Below the pieces are notes generated by a model. That model had not been told where the DNA came from, ran no database searches, and saw only the letters and a program-made list of their open reading frames with translations. A program made the position numbers and the translations under genes. Positions 24,989-33,279 of a DNA stretch of 58,699 bases are shown piece after piece. Source of the stretch: Desulfocurvus vexinensis DSM 17965 (GTDB taxonomy: Bacteria > Desulfobacterota > Desulfovibrionia > Desulfovibrionales > Desulfovibrionaceae); assembly GCF_000519125.1 (NCBI RefSeq), contig NZ_JAEX01000019.1:1-58699 (forward strand). Direction: 5' to 3'. Each line of letters opens with the position of its first letter. The first letter of the stretch is position 1.

Positions 24989-25048
24989 TCCAGGGCACCC
25001 TGGGCAGGTTCGATACGTCAACATGCTGGAATCATGAAACTCATCGCC

Positions 25049-25065
25049 TTGGCACGCCCCTTGTA
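25049..25065 (+). promoter_or_regulatory. σ54-type -24/-12 promoter of a candidate small RNA
   Basis: TTGGCACG-CCCC-TTGTA matches the σ54 consensus (TGGCACG-N4-TTGC-W) at every conserved position except the last C of TTGC, with exact spacing. No protein gene lies downstream on this strand; the next gene, nadB, is on the opposite strand. The expected transcript start is near 25075. Confidence 0.65.
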
Positions 25066-25074
25066 ATAGGGGCA

Positions 25075-25217
25075 GGCAGAAGACGAAAGCGCCTTGGCAG
25101 GACGCCCCTTCGTCGGACACCTCCTCTCATGCAGACCCCCCAAGAGGCGGGAACCCACGCGGAAGGGTTCCTGAACGAAGAGCCCCCGGCCCGTGCAAGC
25201 GGACCGGGGGTTTCCTT
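25075..25217 (+). ncRNA. Candidate σ54-dependent small RNA (~143 nt)
   Basis: Between the σ54-type promoter and a terminator lie three further hairpins. HP1 is 25082-25114: GACGAA/TTCGTC, then GCG/CGC, then CCT/AGG closing a TGGC loop. HP2 is 25123-25127 with 25143-25147 (CCTCT/AGAGG), whose 15-base loop ends in CCCCCC. HP3 is 25150-25156 with 25165-25171 (GGAACCC/GGGTTCC). The terminator stem is 25183-25210. The single-stranded stretch after HP1 contains CACCTCCT (25118-25125), identical to the anti-Shine-Dalgarno sequence of 16S rRNA, which could pair with ribosome sites of target mRNAs. The only start codon inside (25129) lacks a ribosome site and its frame runs through the terminator, so a peptide is unlikely. 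Confidence 0.55.
25183..25217 (+). terminator. Terminator of the candidate small RNA
   Basis: CCCCCGGCCCG (25183-25193) and CGGACCGGGGG (25200-25210) pair at 10 of 11 positions around TGCAAG. TTTCCTT follows on the plus strand. Read on the minus strand the stem is followed by CTCTTCG, a poorer T-run, so the terminator is oriented for plus-strand transcription. It may also help end the nadCAB transcript. Confidence 0.7.
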
Positions 25218-25246
25218 GTGCACGCCCGGCCCGGGGGCCGGGCGGG

Positions 25247-26830
25247 TCATTTGGCGCGGTAGTGGCAGCCCCGGGTCTCGGGGTTGGCGCGGGCGGCCTC
25301 GGTGACGATGAAGGCTGCGTGGCAGCCGTGGAAGAGGTCGATGAGCGACTGGGAGATGGGCGTGGATTTGTAGAAATCCTGCAAATGGCGCTGCAGGCTG
25401 CGCAGGTCGTCGAAGGCCCGGGCCAGGCGCTGGCTGGTGCGGGTGATGCCCACGTAGTTCCACATGGTGTGGCGGATGGTCGCCCAGTCCTGGGCGATGA
25501 GGGCGGGGTCCTCGTTCTGCACGTCGCCGGGGTTGACCCAGTCGGGCATGGCCTCGGCCAGGCGGCGGGGCAGGGCGGTGCGCCCGCGCAGGTGGCGGGC
25601 GATGTCGCGGCCCACGGCCTGACCCCAGACCAGCCCCTCCAGCAGCGAGGTGCTGGCCAGACGGTTGGCGCCGTGGATGCCGGTGCAGGCGCATTCTCCG
25701 GCGGCATAGAGCCGCGAGATGGTCGTGCGCCCGCGCTCGTCGGTGAGCACGCCGCCGCAGAAGTAGTGCGCCGCCGGGACCACGGGGATGGGCTCGCTGG
25801 TCATGTCCACGCCGATCTCGCGGCATTTGGCGTAGATGGTCGGGAAGCTGCGTTGCAGGTCGCGGCTGACGTGGTTGGCCGCGTCGAGGTACACGCAGTC
25901 CTCGCCGGAGTGCAGCATCTCCTCCTGGATGGCCCGGGTCACGATGTCGCGCGGGGCCAGGTCGGCCCGGGAGTCGTAGCGGGCCATGAAGGCCTCGCCC
26001 TTGGCGTTGACCAGCCGGGCCCCCGCCCCGCGCACGGCCTCGGAGACCAGGAACTTGCGCGGCGCGCGGTGGTACAGCGCCGTGGGGTGGAACTGCACGT
26101 ACTCGGCGTTGACGATCTTGGCCTTGGCCCGCTCGGCCATGACCATGCCCGAGCCGATGCTCGACGCGGTGTTGGTGGTGTGCAGGTAGACCTGGCCGAT
26201 ACCGCCCGTGGCCAGCACGGTGCAGTCGGCCAGCAGGGTTTCCACGCGGCCCACCTCGCGGTTGAACACATAGGCCCCGCAGCACTGGTTGGTGAGCTGG
26301 TGCTTGAACTCCAGGCGCGTGGAGTGGTGGTGGCTGGTGAGCAGGTCCACCGCCGTGCGCCCGGTGAGCACGCGCACGCCGGGCGCGGCATGCACGGCGT
26401 CCAGCAGGCAGTCCATGATGGCCCGGCCCGTGAAGTCGGCGCAGTGCAGGATGCGCGGCTTGCCGTGGCCGCCCTCGCGGATGAGGTCCCAGGAGCCGTC
26501 GTCGCGCCGGGCGAAGTCCACGCCCAGGCGGTCGATGAGCAGCTCCTGCACGGCGCCGGGGCCCTTGCGCGCCAGGTGGCGCACGGCGCGCGGCAGGTTG
26601 GCCCGCCATCCGGCGGTGAGCATGTCGCGTTCCAGGTCGGCGGCGTCGCCGGGCCCGGCCTCGAAGACGATGCCGCCCTGGGCCAGGGCGGTGTTGCCCT
26701 GGTCGGGCGCGAAGTCGGAGGTGATGAGCGTGACTTCCAGCCCGGCGTCGGCCAGGGCCAGGGCGGCGGTGCATCCGGCGATGCCCGTGCCGATGATCAG
26801 CACCTGGGTCTTGAAGCGGTCGGCGTGCAT
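25247..26830 (-). CDS. nadB: L-aspartate oxidase
   Basis: The 527-residue flavoenzyme oxidises L-aspartate to iminoaspartate, the first step of de novo NAD synthesis; in anaerobes fumarate is the likely electron acceptor. The FAD-binding motif VLIIGTGIAGCTAAL is at residues 9-23. The succinate-dehydrogenase/fumarate-reductase-like signature follows: SRDLQRSFP, HYFCGGVLTDERGRT and LYAAGECACTGIHGANRLASTSLLEGL. The C-terminal helical domain is complete. The start ATG at 26830 lies three bases after the nadA stop codon, so the gene is the last of the nadC-nadA-nadB operon. Confidence 0.95.
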   Translation of the reverse strand: MHADRFKTQVLIIGTGIAGCTAALALADAGLEVTLITSDFAPDQGNTALAQGGIVFEAGPGDAADLERDMLTAGWRANLPRAVRHLARKGPGAVQELLIDRLGVDFARRDDGSWDLIREGGHGKPRILHCADFTGRAIMDCLLDAVHAAPGVRVLTGRTAVDLLTSHHHSTRLEFKHQLTNQCCGAYVFNREVGRVETLLADCTVLATGGIGQVYLHTTNTASSIGSGMVMAERAKAKIVNAEYVQFHPTALYHRAPRKFLVSEAVRGAGARLVNAKGEAFMARYDSRADLAPRDIVTRAIQEEMLHSGEDCVYLDAANHVSRDLQRSFPTIYAKCREIGVDMTSEPIPVVPAAHYFCGGVLTDERGRTTISRLYAAGECACTGIHGANRLASTSLLEGLVWGQAVGRDIARHLRGRTALPRRLAEAMPDWVNPGDVQNEDPALIAQDWATIRHTMWNYVGITRTSQRLARAFDDLRSLQRHLQDFYKSTPISQSLIDLFHGCHAAFIVTEAARANPETRGCHYRAK

Positions 26831-26833
26831 GGT

Positions 26834-27868
26834 CTACCTGCAAATGTCGAGCATGCGCTCGATGGCCACAACGGCGTCGCGGGCCACGTCGCAGGGCACA
26901 GTCACGGGTTCGATGTCGTCCAGGTCCTCCAGGGTGGCCGCAAGGACCTCCTCGGTGGTCTTGGCCATGTTCTGGCAGCGGCTGGGGAAGAGCGGGCGCA
27001 CGAGCTTGCGGCCCTCGAAATCCCGGGCCAGGCGCTCCACGAGGTTCAGCTCGGTGCCCACGTAGATGGCCGCGCCCTGGGGGGCCTGCTCCACATAGCG
27101 GATGATGAACGAGGTGGACCCGGCAGCGTCGGCCCGGGACACCACCTCCGGCTCGCACTCGGGGTGGACCACCACCAGCGCGTCGGGGTCGCGCTGGCGC
27201 ACGGCCTCGACCTGCGCGGCCCTGAAGCGCTTGTGGACCACGCACATGCCCGGCCACAGCAGCAGGGGCGTGGCGCGCAGGGCCGCCGGGTCCAGGGCGG
27301 CGCCGTGGGCCGAAACATCGACGAGCGCGCGCTCGCGCGGGGCCAGGCCCAGGGCGTCGGCGGTGTTGTGGCCCAGGTTCTTGTCGGGCAAAAAGAGCAC
27401 CCCGTCGCCCTGGTCCAGGGCCCAGCGCAGCATGACCTGGGCGTTGGCCGAGGTGCAGACGCTGCCGCCGTGGCGGGCGACCACGGCCTTCACCGCCGCG
27501 TCGGTGTTCACGTAGGCCAGGGGGATGACCCGGCGGCCATCGGCGGTCAGGCGGCGCAGCACGGCGTCCACCAGCGGCGCGGGGGCCATGTCGGACATGA
27601 CGCAGCCGGCCTCGGGCGCGGGCTGCACCACCGTCTGCCCCGGGGCGGCGAGCATGGCGGCGGTCTCGGCCATGAAGCTCACCCCGCAGAAGACGATATG
27701 CCGCGCGGCGCACAGCCCGCGCACCTGGCGGGCCAGTTCCAGGGAGTCGCCGCGCAGGTCGGTGTGCTGGATGACCAGCCCGCCCTGGTAGTGGTGGCCC
27801 ATGATGACCAGGGCGGAGCCGCGCTGGCGGCGGATGGCTTCGATGGTCTGGGCGTGGGACGTGTTCAC
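26834..27868 (-). CDS. nadA: Quinolinate synthase
   Basis: This 344-residue 4Fe-4S enzyme condenses iminoaspartate with dihydroxyacetone phosphate to quinolinate. The substrate-binding motif MGHHYQGG is near residue 24. The cluster cysteines are expected in CGVSFMAET, PGMCVVHKR and SRCQNMAKT. The start is a GTG at 27868-27866 overlapping the nadC stop (GTGA), which implies translational coupling. nadB follows three bases after its stop. Confidence 0.93.
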   Translation of the reverse strand: MNTSHAQTIEAIRRQRGSALVIMGHHYQGGLVIQHTDLRGDSLELARQVRGLCAARHIVFCGVSFMAETAAMLAAPGQTVVQPAPEAGCVMSDMAPAPLVDAVLRRLTADGRRVIPLAYVNTDAAVKAVVARHGGSVCTSANAQVMLRWALDQGDGVLFLPDKNLGHNTADALGLAPRERALVDVSAHGAALDPAALRATPLLLWPGMCVVHKRFRAAQVEAVRQRDPDALVVVHPECEPEVVSRADAAGSTSFIIRYVEQAPQGAAIYVGTELNLVERLARDFEGRKLVRPLFPSRCQNMAKTTEEVLAATLEDLDDIEPVTVPCDVARDAVVAIERMLDICR

Positions 27869-28749
27869 TGCGGCCTCCCGGGCAGATGGATGCGCATGCT
27901 GAAGTCCGCCGCCGGGGCCGAATGCGTCAGCCGGCCCACGGACACGAAGTCCGGCCCGGCCTGGGCGATGGCCGCCAGGGTGGCCAGGGACACGCCGCCG
28001 CTGACCTCGGTTTCGATGCCCTCGGGCACCAGGGCCAGGGCTTCGGCCAGGGCCCCGGGGGCCATGTTGTCGAGCATGATGCGCGCCACGCCAAGGCTCG
28101 CGGCCTCGCGGACCTCGGCCAGGGTGCGGCATTCCACCTCGATGGGCGGGCAGGGGGCGTAGGCGGCGCGCAACCGGGCCACGGCGGGCGCGATGCCTCC
28201 GGCCTGGTCGATGTGGTTGTCCTTGAGCATCAGCATGTCGGAAAGGGACAGTCTATGGTTTTTCCCGCCGCCCATCAACACCGCGTACTTCTGGGCGTGG
28301 CGCAGGCCGGGCAGGGTCTTGCGCGTATCCAGCAGGGTGGTGCGCGAGCCGCGCAGGGCGTCCACATAGCTGCGGGTCAGGGTGGCGATGCCCGAGAGGT
28401 GGGTCAGGAAGTTGAGGATGACCCGTTCGGCGCGCAAGAGCGTGCGCGCCGGGCCGTGCAGCTCGGCCACCACCTGCCCGGGGCGCACGGCCTGGCCGTC
28501 TTCGGCCAGCAGGCGCATGCCCGCGCCCGCGCCGGGCTCCACGGCGTCGAGCACCAGCGGGCCGATGGGCAGCCCGGCGGCCACGGCGTCTTGCTTGGCC
28601 ACGATCTCGGCCCGGGCCGGGGCTTCGGGGGCGAACACGGCCAGGCTGGTCAGGTCCGGGCCGTCCTCGTCCAGGGCGGCGCGCACGGCGCGCAGCAGAT
28701 GCTCCAGGGCCGGGCCCTGGAAAAATTCATGGAAGGTCGAGGCGTTCAT
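27865..28749 (-). CDS. nadC: Nicotinate-nucleotide pyrophosphorylase (carboxylating)
   Basis: The 294-residue protein transfers phosphoribose to quinolinate and decarboxylates it, giving nicotinate mononucleotide. Typical segments are LNFLTHLSGIATLT, LLDTRKTLPGLRHAQKYAVLMGGGKNHR (PRPP/quinolinate binding), LMLKDNHI, ARIMLDNM and EVSGGV. It is first in the nadC-nadA-nadB operon and is divergent from mgtE across 132 bases. Confidence 0.95.
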   Translation of the reverse strand: MNASTFHEFFQGPALEHLLRAVRAALDEDGPDLTSLAVFAPEAPARAEIVAKQDAVAAGLPIGPLVLDAVEPGAGAGMRLLAEDGQAVRPGQVVAELHGPARTLLRAERVILNFLTHLSGIATLTRSYVDALRGSRTTLLDTRKTLPGLRHAQKYAVLMGGGKNHRLSLSDMLMLKDNHIDQAGGIAPAVARLRAAYAPCPPIEVECRTLAEVREAASLGVARIMLDNMAPGALAEALALVPEGIETEVSGGVSLATLAAIAQAGPDFVSVGRLTHSAPAADFSMRIHLPGRPQ

Positions 28750-28881
28750 GATAGGCTTCCTGCGTGGGACGGGGCAGGGCTCCCGGAGGGGAACGCGGGA
28801 ACCTTGCGCGGGGTTACGGCAATCGGTGCCCGGCGTCAAGCCGCCGGGTGCTTTGACGAACGCAGGCGATTGGTATACCTG

Positions 28882-30237
28882 ATGGACGCCATGAACGAGA
28901 AGCACGAAATCCCCGCCAGCCCGGAGCTGACGCCAGCGGCCCCCGCCGAGGCCGAGGCCGTGGCCGTGGGTTTCGAGAACGCCCACCCCGCCGACGGCGC
29001 CGACCTGCTCGAAGACCTGCCCCTGGCGGAGCAGATGAGCGTGCTGCAAAGCCTGGACACCTCCGACGCGGCGGATTTCGTCGCCGAGATGGAGAAGCAC
29101 GACCGGGCCGTGCTCATGCGCGCCCTGAGCCCGGACCTGGCGGCGGATATCCTCGAGGAAATGTCGCCCGACGACGCCGCCGACGTGCTCGAGGACCTGG
29201 ACGCCGCCCACCAGCAGGCCCTGCTCCAGCGCGTGGAGTCCGACGAGGCCCAGGAGATCGAAACGCTCCTGAATTTCGACTCCGACACGGCGGGCGGAGT
29301 CATGAACACCGAGGTCACGGTCCTGGAGCAGAACCTGACCGTGGACCAGGCCATCGCCCTCATCCGCCGCGCGGCGGAGGAGTCGGAAATCCCGTACTAC
29401 GCCTATGTGGTGGACGACCAGGAGCACCTGGTGGGCGTGGTGTCGCTGCGCAACCTGATGCTGGCCCGCCCGGGCAAGCCCCTGCGCGAGATGCTGGAAA
29501 ACCAGCAGCTCATCACCGCCACCCACGACACCGACAAAGAAGAGGTGGCCCACCTCATCTCGCACTACAACTTCCTGGCCCTGCCCGTGGTGGACGCCGA
29601 CGGGCGCCTGCTGGGCGTGGTCACCCACGACGACGTCATCGACATCATCCACGAAGAGGCCAGCGAGGACATGCTCGGCATGGTCGGCGCGGGCCAGAAC
29701 GAGACCGTGGACACGCCCTGGCTGCGCTCGGTGACGCTGCGCCTGCCGTGGCTGGTCATCAACGTGGCCAACTCCGCCGTGGCGGCCTGGGTGGTGCACC
29801 AGTTCGAGGGCACCATCGCCCAGATGGCCATTCTGGCCGCGCTGATGCCCATCGTGGCCAACCAGGCGGGCAACTCGGGCCAGCAGTCCCTGGCGGTGAT
29901 GATCCGCCAGCTGGCCATGGAAACCTGGGACCGCAAGCGCGCCTGGACGGCGGTCCTGCGCGAGTCCAAGATCGGCCTGCTCAACGGGCTGATGGTCGGC
30001 ATCCTGGTGCTGTGCGGGGTCTTCGTGCTGACCCACCATGGCGACCTGGCTGCGGTCATGGCCCTGGCCCTGGGGCTGGACATGGTGGTGGGCAACGTGG
30101 CCGGGGCCATGATCCCCGTGGTGCTGCGCGAGCTGGGGCGCGATCCGGCCCAGGCCTCGTCCATCTTCCTGACCACCATCACGGACTCCACGGGCTTTTT
30201 CCTCTTCCTCGGGCTGGCCAACGTGCTGCTGCTGTGA
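28882..30237 (+). CDS. mgtE: Magnesium transporter MgtE
   Basis: The 451-residue protein shows the MgtE layout: an acidic N-terminal superhelical domain (about 20-140, with repeats such as SPDDAADVLEDLD), a CBS-domain pair (about 150-275) and a C-terminal membrane domain of five helices (about 290-450). The pore motif PIVANQAGNSGQQSLAV is present. It is a Mg2+-gated channel in the inner membrane. Two ATGs (28882 and 28891) are three codons apart and equally possible. No M-box-like leader was recognised in the 132-base upstream region. Confidence 0.93.
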   Translation: MDAMNEKHEIPASPELTPAAPAEAEAVAVGFENAHPADGADLLEDLPLAEQMSVLQSLDTSDAADFVAEMEKHDRAVLMRALSPDLAADILEEMSPDDAADVLEDLDAAHQQALLQRVESDEAQEIETLLNFDSDTAGGVMNTEVTVLEQNLTVDQAIALIRRAAEESEIPYYAYVVDDQEHLVGVVSLRNLMLARPGKPLREMLENQQLITATHDTDKEEVAHLISHYNFLALPVVDADGRLLGVVTHDDVIDIIHEEASEDMLGMVGAGQNETVDTPWLRSVTLRLPWLVINVANSAVAAWVVHQFEGTIAQMAILAALMPIVANQAGNSGQQSLAVMIRQLAMETWDRKRAWTAVLRESKIGLLNGLMVGILVLCGVFVLTHHGDLAAVMALALGLDMVVGNVAGAMIPVVLRELGRDPAQASSIFLTTITDSTGFFLFLGLANVLLL

Positions 30238-30258
30238 CCGGGCCGGTGCACCGGCAAG

Positions 30259-30300
30259 CGAAGGGCCGCCCCGCGATGAACGCGGAGCGGCCCTTCGTTT
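30259..30300 (+). terminator. Terminator between mgtE and cheZ (convergent)
   Basis: CGAAGGGCCGC and GCGGCCCTTCG form the outer stem around an inner CCGCG/CGCGG stem. TTT follows on the plus strand. It can serve both convergent genes. Confidence 0.7.
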
Positions 30301-30321
30301 GCGGCAACCGGGGCGCCCGGG

Positions 30322-31092
30322 CTATTCCAGGCCCAGCTGCTTGAGCAGGTCGTCCACGTCGGACTGGTTGGACGTCTCCTGGGGGCCCTTGAGCTCCGAC
30401 GTGCCGCCCTTGAGCGCCTGCACGGTCTTTTCGGCTTCCTGGTCGATCTCCACGGCGTCGCGCTCGGGGGCCTGCTCGTGGCGGCGGACCTTGAGCCCCG
30501 TGCTGACGTAGACGCTGAAGACGATCTCCTCGATGCGCTTCAGGGCCTGGATGATCTTCTTGATGCGCTGGCCGGTCAGGTCCTGGAAGGACAGGGCGGT
30601 CATGATTTCCAGCAGGTGCGCCTGGTGGGCGTCGTTCAGGCGGATCAGCTCCTCCACGGCGTCCTTGCGGGCGCCGCCGGTGCGAAAGGCCGCCAGCAGC
30701 TCGCCCGAGGCCGCCACCATCTCCTGGTGCTGCTCCACGATGTCCATGATGCGCACGGTGGCGTCCTCGGTGGAGCGCAGGATGGCGTCGAGCTGGTCCG
30801 AGGCCTCGCTGATGAGCTCGCCGGTCTCGCTTTCGCCCCGGGGGCGCTGCCCGGCCTCCTTGCGCGCCTCGCGGATCTCGCCGTAGATCTTCTCCAGCCC
30901 TTCGCGCATGTCCTCGTTGACCTTGCGGAAGAATTCGCCCTCCTTGAGCGCCCGCGACAGAGAGCGGGCCAGCACCTGCGAGACTTCCTTCTGGATGACC
31001 TCGGCCAGCACGGTGTCGAGCCCCTCGACCACGCTCTGGGTGACCTGGGCGACAAGCTTGTCCAACTGTTCGGCGGGCGGGGTGGTGGGCAT
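30322..31092 (-). CDS. cheZ: Chemotaxis phosphatase CheZ
   Basis: The 256-residue helical protein carries the CheZ catalytic motif ALSFQDLTGQRIKK and ends in the CheY-binding tail QSDVDDLLKQLGLE, closely similar to the C-terminal peptide of E. coli CheZ. It dephosphorylates CheY-P and resets flagellar switching. No signal peptide or membrane segment is present; heptad-like helices fill residues 20-210. It is the last gene of a seven-gene minus-strand run beginning with ileS and follows a PilZ-like gene by 35 bases. Confidence 0.88.
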   Translation of the reverse strand: MPTTPPAEQLDKLVAQVTQSVVEGLDTVLAEVIQKEVSQVLARSLSRALKEGEFFRKVNEDMREGLEKIYGEIREARKEAGQRPRGESETGELISEASDQLDAILRSTEDATVRIMDIVEQHQEMVAASGELLAAFRTGGARKDAVEELIRLNDAHQAHLLEIMTALSFQDLTGQRIKKIIQALKRIEEIVFSVYVSTGLKVRRHEQAPERDAVEIDQEAEKTVQALKGGTSELKGPQETSNQSDVDDLLKQLGLE

Positions 31093-31127
31093 CGGCGGTC
31101 CTTTCCCGGGGGCGCCCCGGGCGGAGT

Positions 31128-31652
31128 CTAGCGCGGCCAGCGGGTCTCGCGGATCTGCTGGCGCTCTTCGTTGATGACGAAATGGACCACGGCCTCGAAG
31201 TCGGCCTCGCGGATGCGCGTGAAGGCCACGGTGTGCCTCGGTCCGGCGGCGGAGGCGGCCACCGCCTCCACGCGGCCCACGGCGGCGGCCAGCCGCAGGG
31301 GATACTGGTTGAGCACCAGGGCGAACTCCAGCACGTCGCCCGCGGCGAAGGGCCGCCGGGCCACGAATTCCAGCCCCTGGGCGCCGATCTCCAGCACCTC
31401 CACGGCGTCCTGGAAATCGTCCTCCAGGCGCTTTTGGGACAGCAGGCTGACCACGGTGTCCAGCTTGGCGCTCATGGCCAGCAGGAAATCCGCCAGGGGG
31501 CCGGAGAGGTTGGCGCCGTCCAGGGTTTCGGCCGCCGGGGCCGCGTCCAGGGCGGGGTTGTCCAGGGGCATGGGCAGGGTGTCCGGGCTGAGCGCCGGGC
31601 GCACGAAGGCCCGCATGCGCGTGGCGACCCTGGCGTAGGTTCCCTGGTCCAT
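31128..31652 (-). CDS. PilZ-like domain protein
   Basis: The 174-residue protein has a C-terminal β-rich region (about 85-160) resembling PilZ: EVLEIGAQGLEFVARRPFAAGDVLEF corresponds to the usual (D/N)xSxxG element and the strand after it. An N-terminal YARVATRMRAFVRP could provide the RxxxR half, but it lies far upstream and separated by a helical linker. PilZ domains bind cyclic-di-GMP and act on motility, which fits the neighbouring cheZ. Binding competence is uncertain because the motif residues are imperfect. Confidence 0.6.
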   Translation of the reverse strand: MDQGTYARVATRMRAFVRPALSPDTLPMPLDNPALDAAPAAETLDGANLSGPLADFLLAMSAKLDTVVSLLSQKRLEDDFQDAVEVLEIGAQGLEFVARRPFAAGDVLEFALVLNQYPLRLAAAVGRVEAVAASAAGPRHTVAFTRIREADFEAVVHFVINEERQQIRETRWPR

Positions 31653-31664
31653 GGTCCTGTCCCG

Positions 31665-32105
31665 TCAGTTGCCGTTGTCGTCGAGCTGCACGCTCATGGC
31701 CCGGACCGGGCAGATGCGCGTGCACATGCCGCAGGCGGTGCAGGCCTCGGGGTCGAAGAGCACCTGGCGGGATTCGGGGTCCAGGTGCAGGGCCTGGGTG
31801 GGGCACAGGGCGGTGCACAGCCCGCAGTGGACGCAGGAGTCCTCGTCGCGCGAGATCTTCTGCGCGGTGGGTTCGATCTTGATGCCCTGGTCCTTCAGGT
31901 ATTCGATGCCCTTGCGGAAGCTGTCCTCGCTGCCCGAGAGCTCCAGGGTCATATGGCCCTCGGCCCGGGGCCCGATGCTGGCCTGCAGGATGTTGAAGGT
32001 CAGGTCGAACAGCCGGGCCAGGTTGCAGACCACGGGGCGCCCGCTGCGTTCGGGCGGGAACTTGAGCGAGACGATCTTGCTGGTGCCCTTGTTGGAATCC
32101 TTCAT
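31665..32105 (-). CDS. NIL-domain ferredoxin
   Basis: The 146-residue protein starts with a NIL (ACT-like, substrate-binding) domain, about residues 10-85, as also found at the C-terminus of methionine ABC-transporter ATPases. Two 4Fe-4S motifs follow: CVHCGLCTALCPTQAL and CTACGMCTRICPVRAM. In anaerobes such proteins are associated with homocysteine/methionine formation. The gene starts 23 bases after the cpoB-like gene and ends 12 bases before the PilZ-like gene. Confidence 0.8.
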   Translation of the reverse strand: MKDSNKGTSKIVSLKFPPERSGRPVVCNLARLFDLTFNILQASIGPRAEGHMTLELSGSEDSFRKGIEYLKDQGIKIEPTAQKISRDEDSCVHCGLCTALCPTQALHLDPESRQVLFDPEACTACGMCTRICPVRAMSVQLDDNGN

Positions 32106-32128
32106 GCCTTGGTCTCCGGCTGGGCCAG

Positions 32129-33064
32129 TTAGTTCTGTTCCTTGAGCAGGGCGGCGGCGCGCTTGCCTTCGGCGGTCTGGGGGAACTTCTGCACGACTTC
32201 CTCGAAACGCAGGCGGCCCATCTTGGCCTTGTCCAGACGCATGAAGCTCACGCCCTGCTTGAGCAGCGCGGTGGGATACTTGGAGCTCTTGGGGTAGTTG
32301 TCGATGACCGACTGGTACTTGAGCACCGCGCGGGCGTAGTCCTTGAGCTGGAAGTAGCATTCCCCCTGCCAGAACAGGGCGTTGGACACCAGGTCATGCT
32401 TGGGGAAGGCGGTCACGAACTCTTCCCACAGGGCCACGCCCTGCTTGTAGTCCTTGGCCTCGAAGGCCGCCCGGGCGCTCTTGTAGAGGGTGGAGGCGGC
32501 GTCGGTGTCCGCGCTCTGGGCCGCCGCAGGGGCGGCGGGCGCAGGTGCGGGCCGGGTCAGGTCGGGGTCGCCGGTCTGGCCGGGCTCCACGGGCACGATC
32601 ATCGGGATGCCGCCGGGGGTGGCGGGCTCCTGGCCCGGGGCCGGGGTGGCGAGGGCCGTGTCCGCCGGGGCGGCGGCAGGCGCGGCCTGGCGCTCGGCGC
32701 GGATGGCGGCCAGGTCGATGTCCGTGGCCAGCTGCGAGTTCATGCGTTGCAGGGCGATTTTCATGTCCTGAACGTCCTCGGCGAGCATGTCGGACTGGCT
32801 CGACTGGCGCAGGGTGTCCATGTCGCGCTTGAGCATCTCGATCTCGCCCCTGGCCTCGGCCAGCTCCTGGCGCATGGACTGCATCTGGGACCAGGAATCG
32901 GCCTGGACCGACGTCTGCGAGGTGGCCTGCTCGACCTTCTGGTCCAGGGCGTCGATGCGCCGGGACTGCTCGTTGACGCGTCCGTCCAGGGTGCGCACGT
33001 CGTCGGGGTTCACGCAGCCGGAAACGGCCAGGCACAGGCATATACAGAAAATGACTTTTTTCAT
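32129..33064 (-). CDS. CpoB/YbgF-like cell-division coordinator lipoprotein
   Basis: The 311-residue protein has a signal peptide ending in the lipobox LAVSGC (Cys17), a coiled-coil N-terminal part (residues 25-110), an Ala/Pro-rich linker (about 125-185) and C-terminal tetratricopeptide repeats (about 190-305). This is the layout of CpoB/YbgF, which links the Tol-Pal system to peptidoglycan synthesis. The E. coli protein is soluble in the periplasm; here the lipobox predicts lipid anchoring. Its start overlaps the stop of the PLDc_N gene (ATGA). Confidence 0.8.
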   Translation of the reverse strand: MKKVIFCICLCLAVSGCVNPDDVRTLDGRVNEQSRRIDALDQKVEQATSQTSVQADSWSQMQSMRQELAEARGEIEMLKRDMDTLRQSSQSDMLAEDVQDMKIALQRMNSQLATDIDLAAIRAERQAAPAAAPADTALATPAPGQEPATPGGIPMIVPVEPGQTGDPDLTRPAPAPAAPAAAQSADTDAASTLYKSARAAFEAKDYKQGVALWEEFVTAFPKHDLVSNALFWQGECYFQLKDYARAVLKYQSVIDNYPKSSKYPTALLKQGVSFMRLDKAKMGRLRFEEVVQKFPQTAEGKRAAALLKEQN

Positions 33065-33279
33065 TGCGGCAACCTCCCTCGATTGCGACCGATGAACAGA
33101 TAGGCCAGGGCGCCCGCGAAGGGCAGGAAGACCACGGCGACCAGCCACAGCGCCTTCTCCTGGCCAGTGGGAAACGTGCGCCAGTACGCATGCCAGATAG
33201 CCCAGAACGAGATGAAAAGGCAAATGAAGGCGACCCCCAGCACGGCCAGGAACCAGGGGGCCACGGTGGCGGGGATCAT
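33061..33279 (-). CDS. Small membrane protein, PLDc_N domain
   Basis: The 72-residue product has two membrane helices (about 8-30 and 43-62) with the PLDc_N pattern: FWAIWHAYWR between the helices, ALWLVAVVFLPFAGALAYLFIGR in the second. Such proteins are small inner-membrane proteins of unknown function related to the N-terminus of cardiolipin synthases. Both ends overlap neighbouring genes by ATGA junctions (lspA upstream, cpoB-like downstream), which indicates translation as part of the operon. Confidence 0.75.
   Translation of the reverse strand: MIPATVAPWFLAVLGVAFICLFISFWAIWHAYWRTFPTGQEKALWLVAVVFLPFAGALAYLFIGRNRGRLPQ

Noticed and set aside
25129-25305. Peptide-coding frame starting at ATG 25129 inside the candidate small RNA
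   Set aside because: There is no ribosome site (the upstream bases are CACCTCCTCTC, the complement of one), and the frame runs through the terminator into the antisense of nadB.
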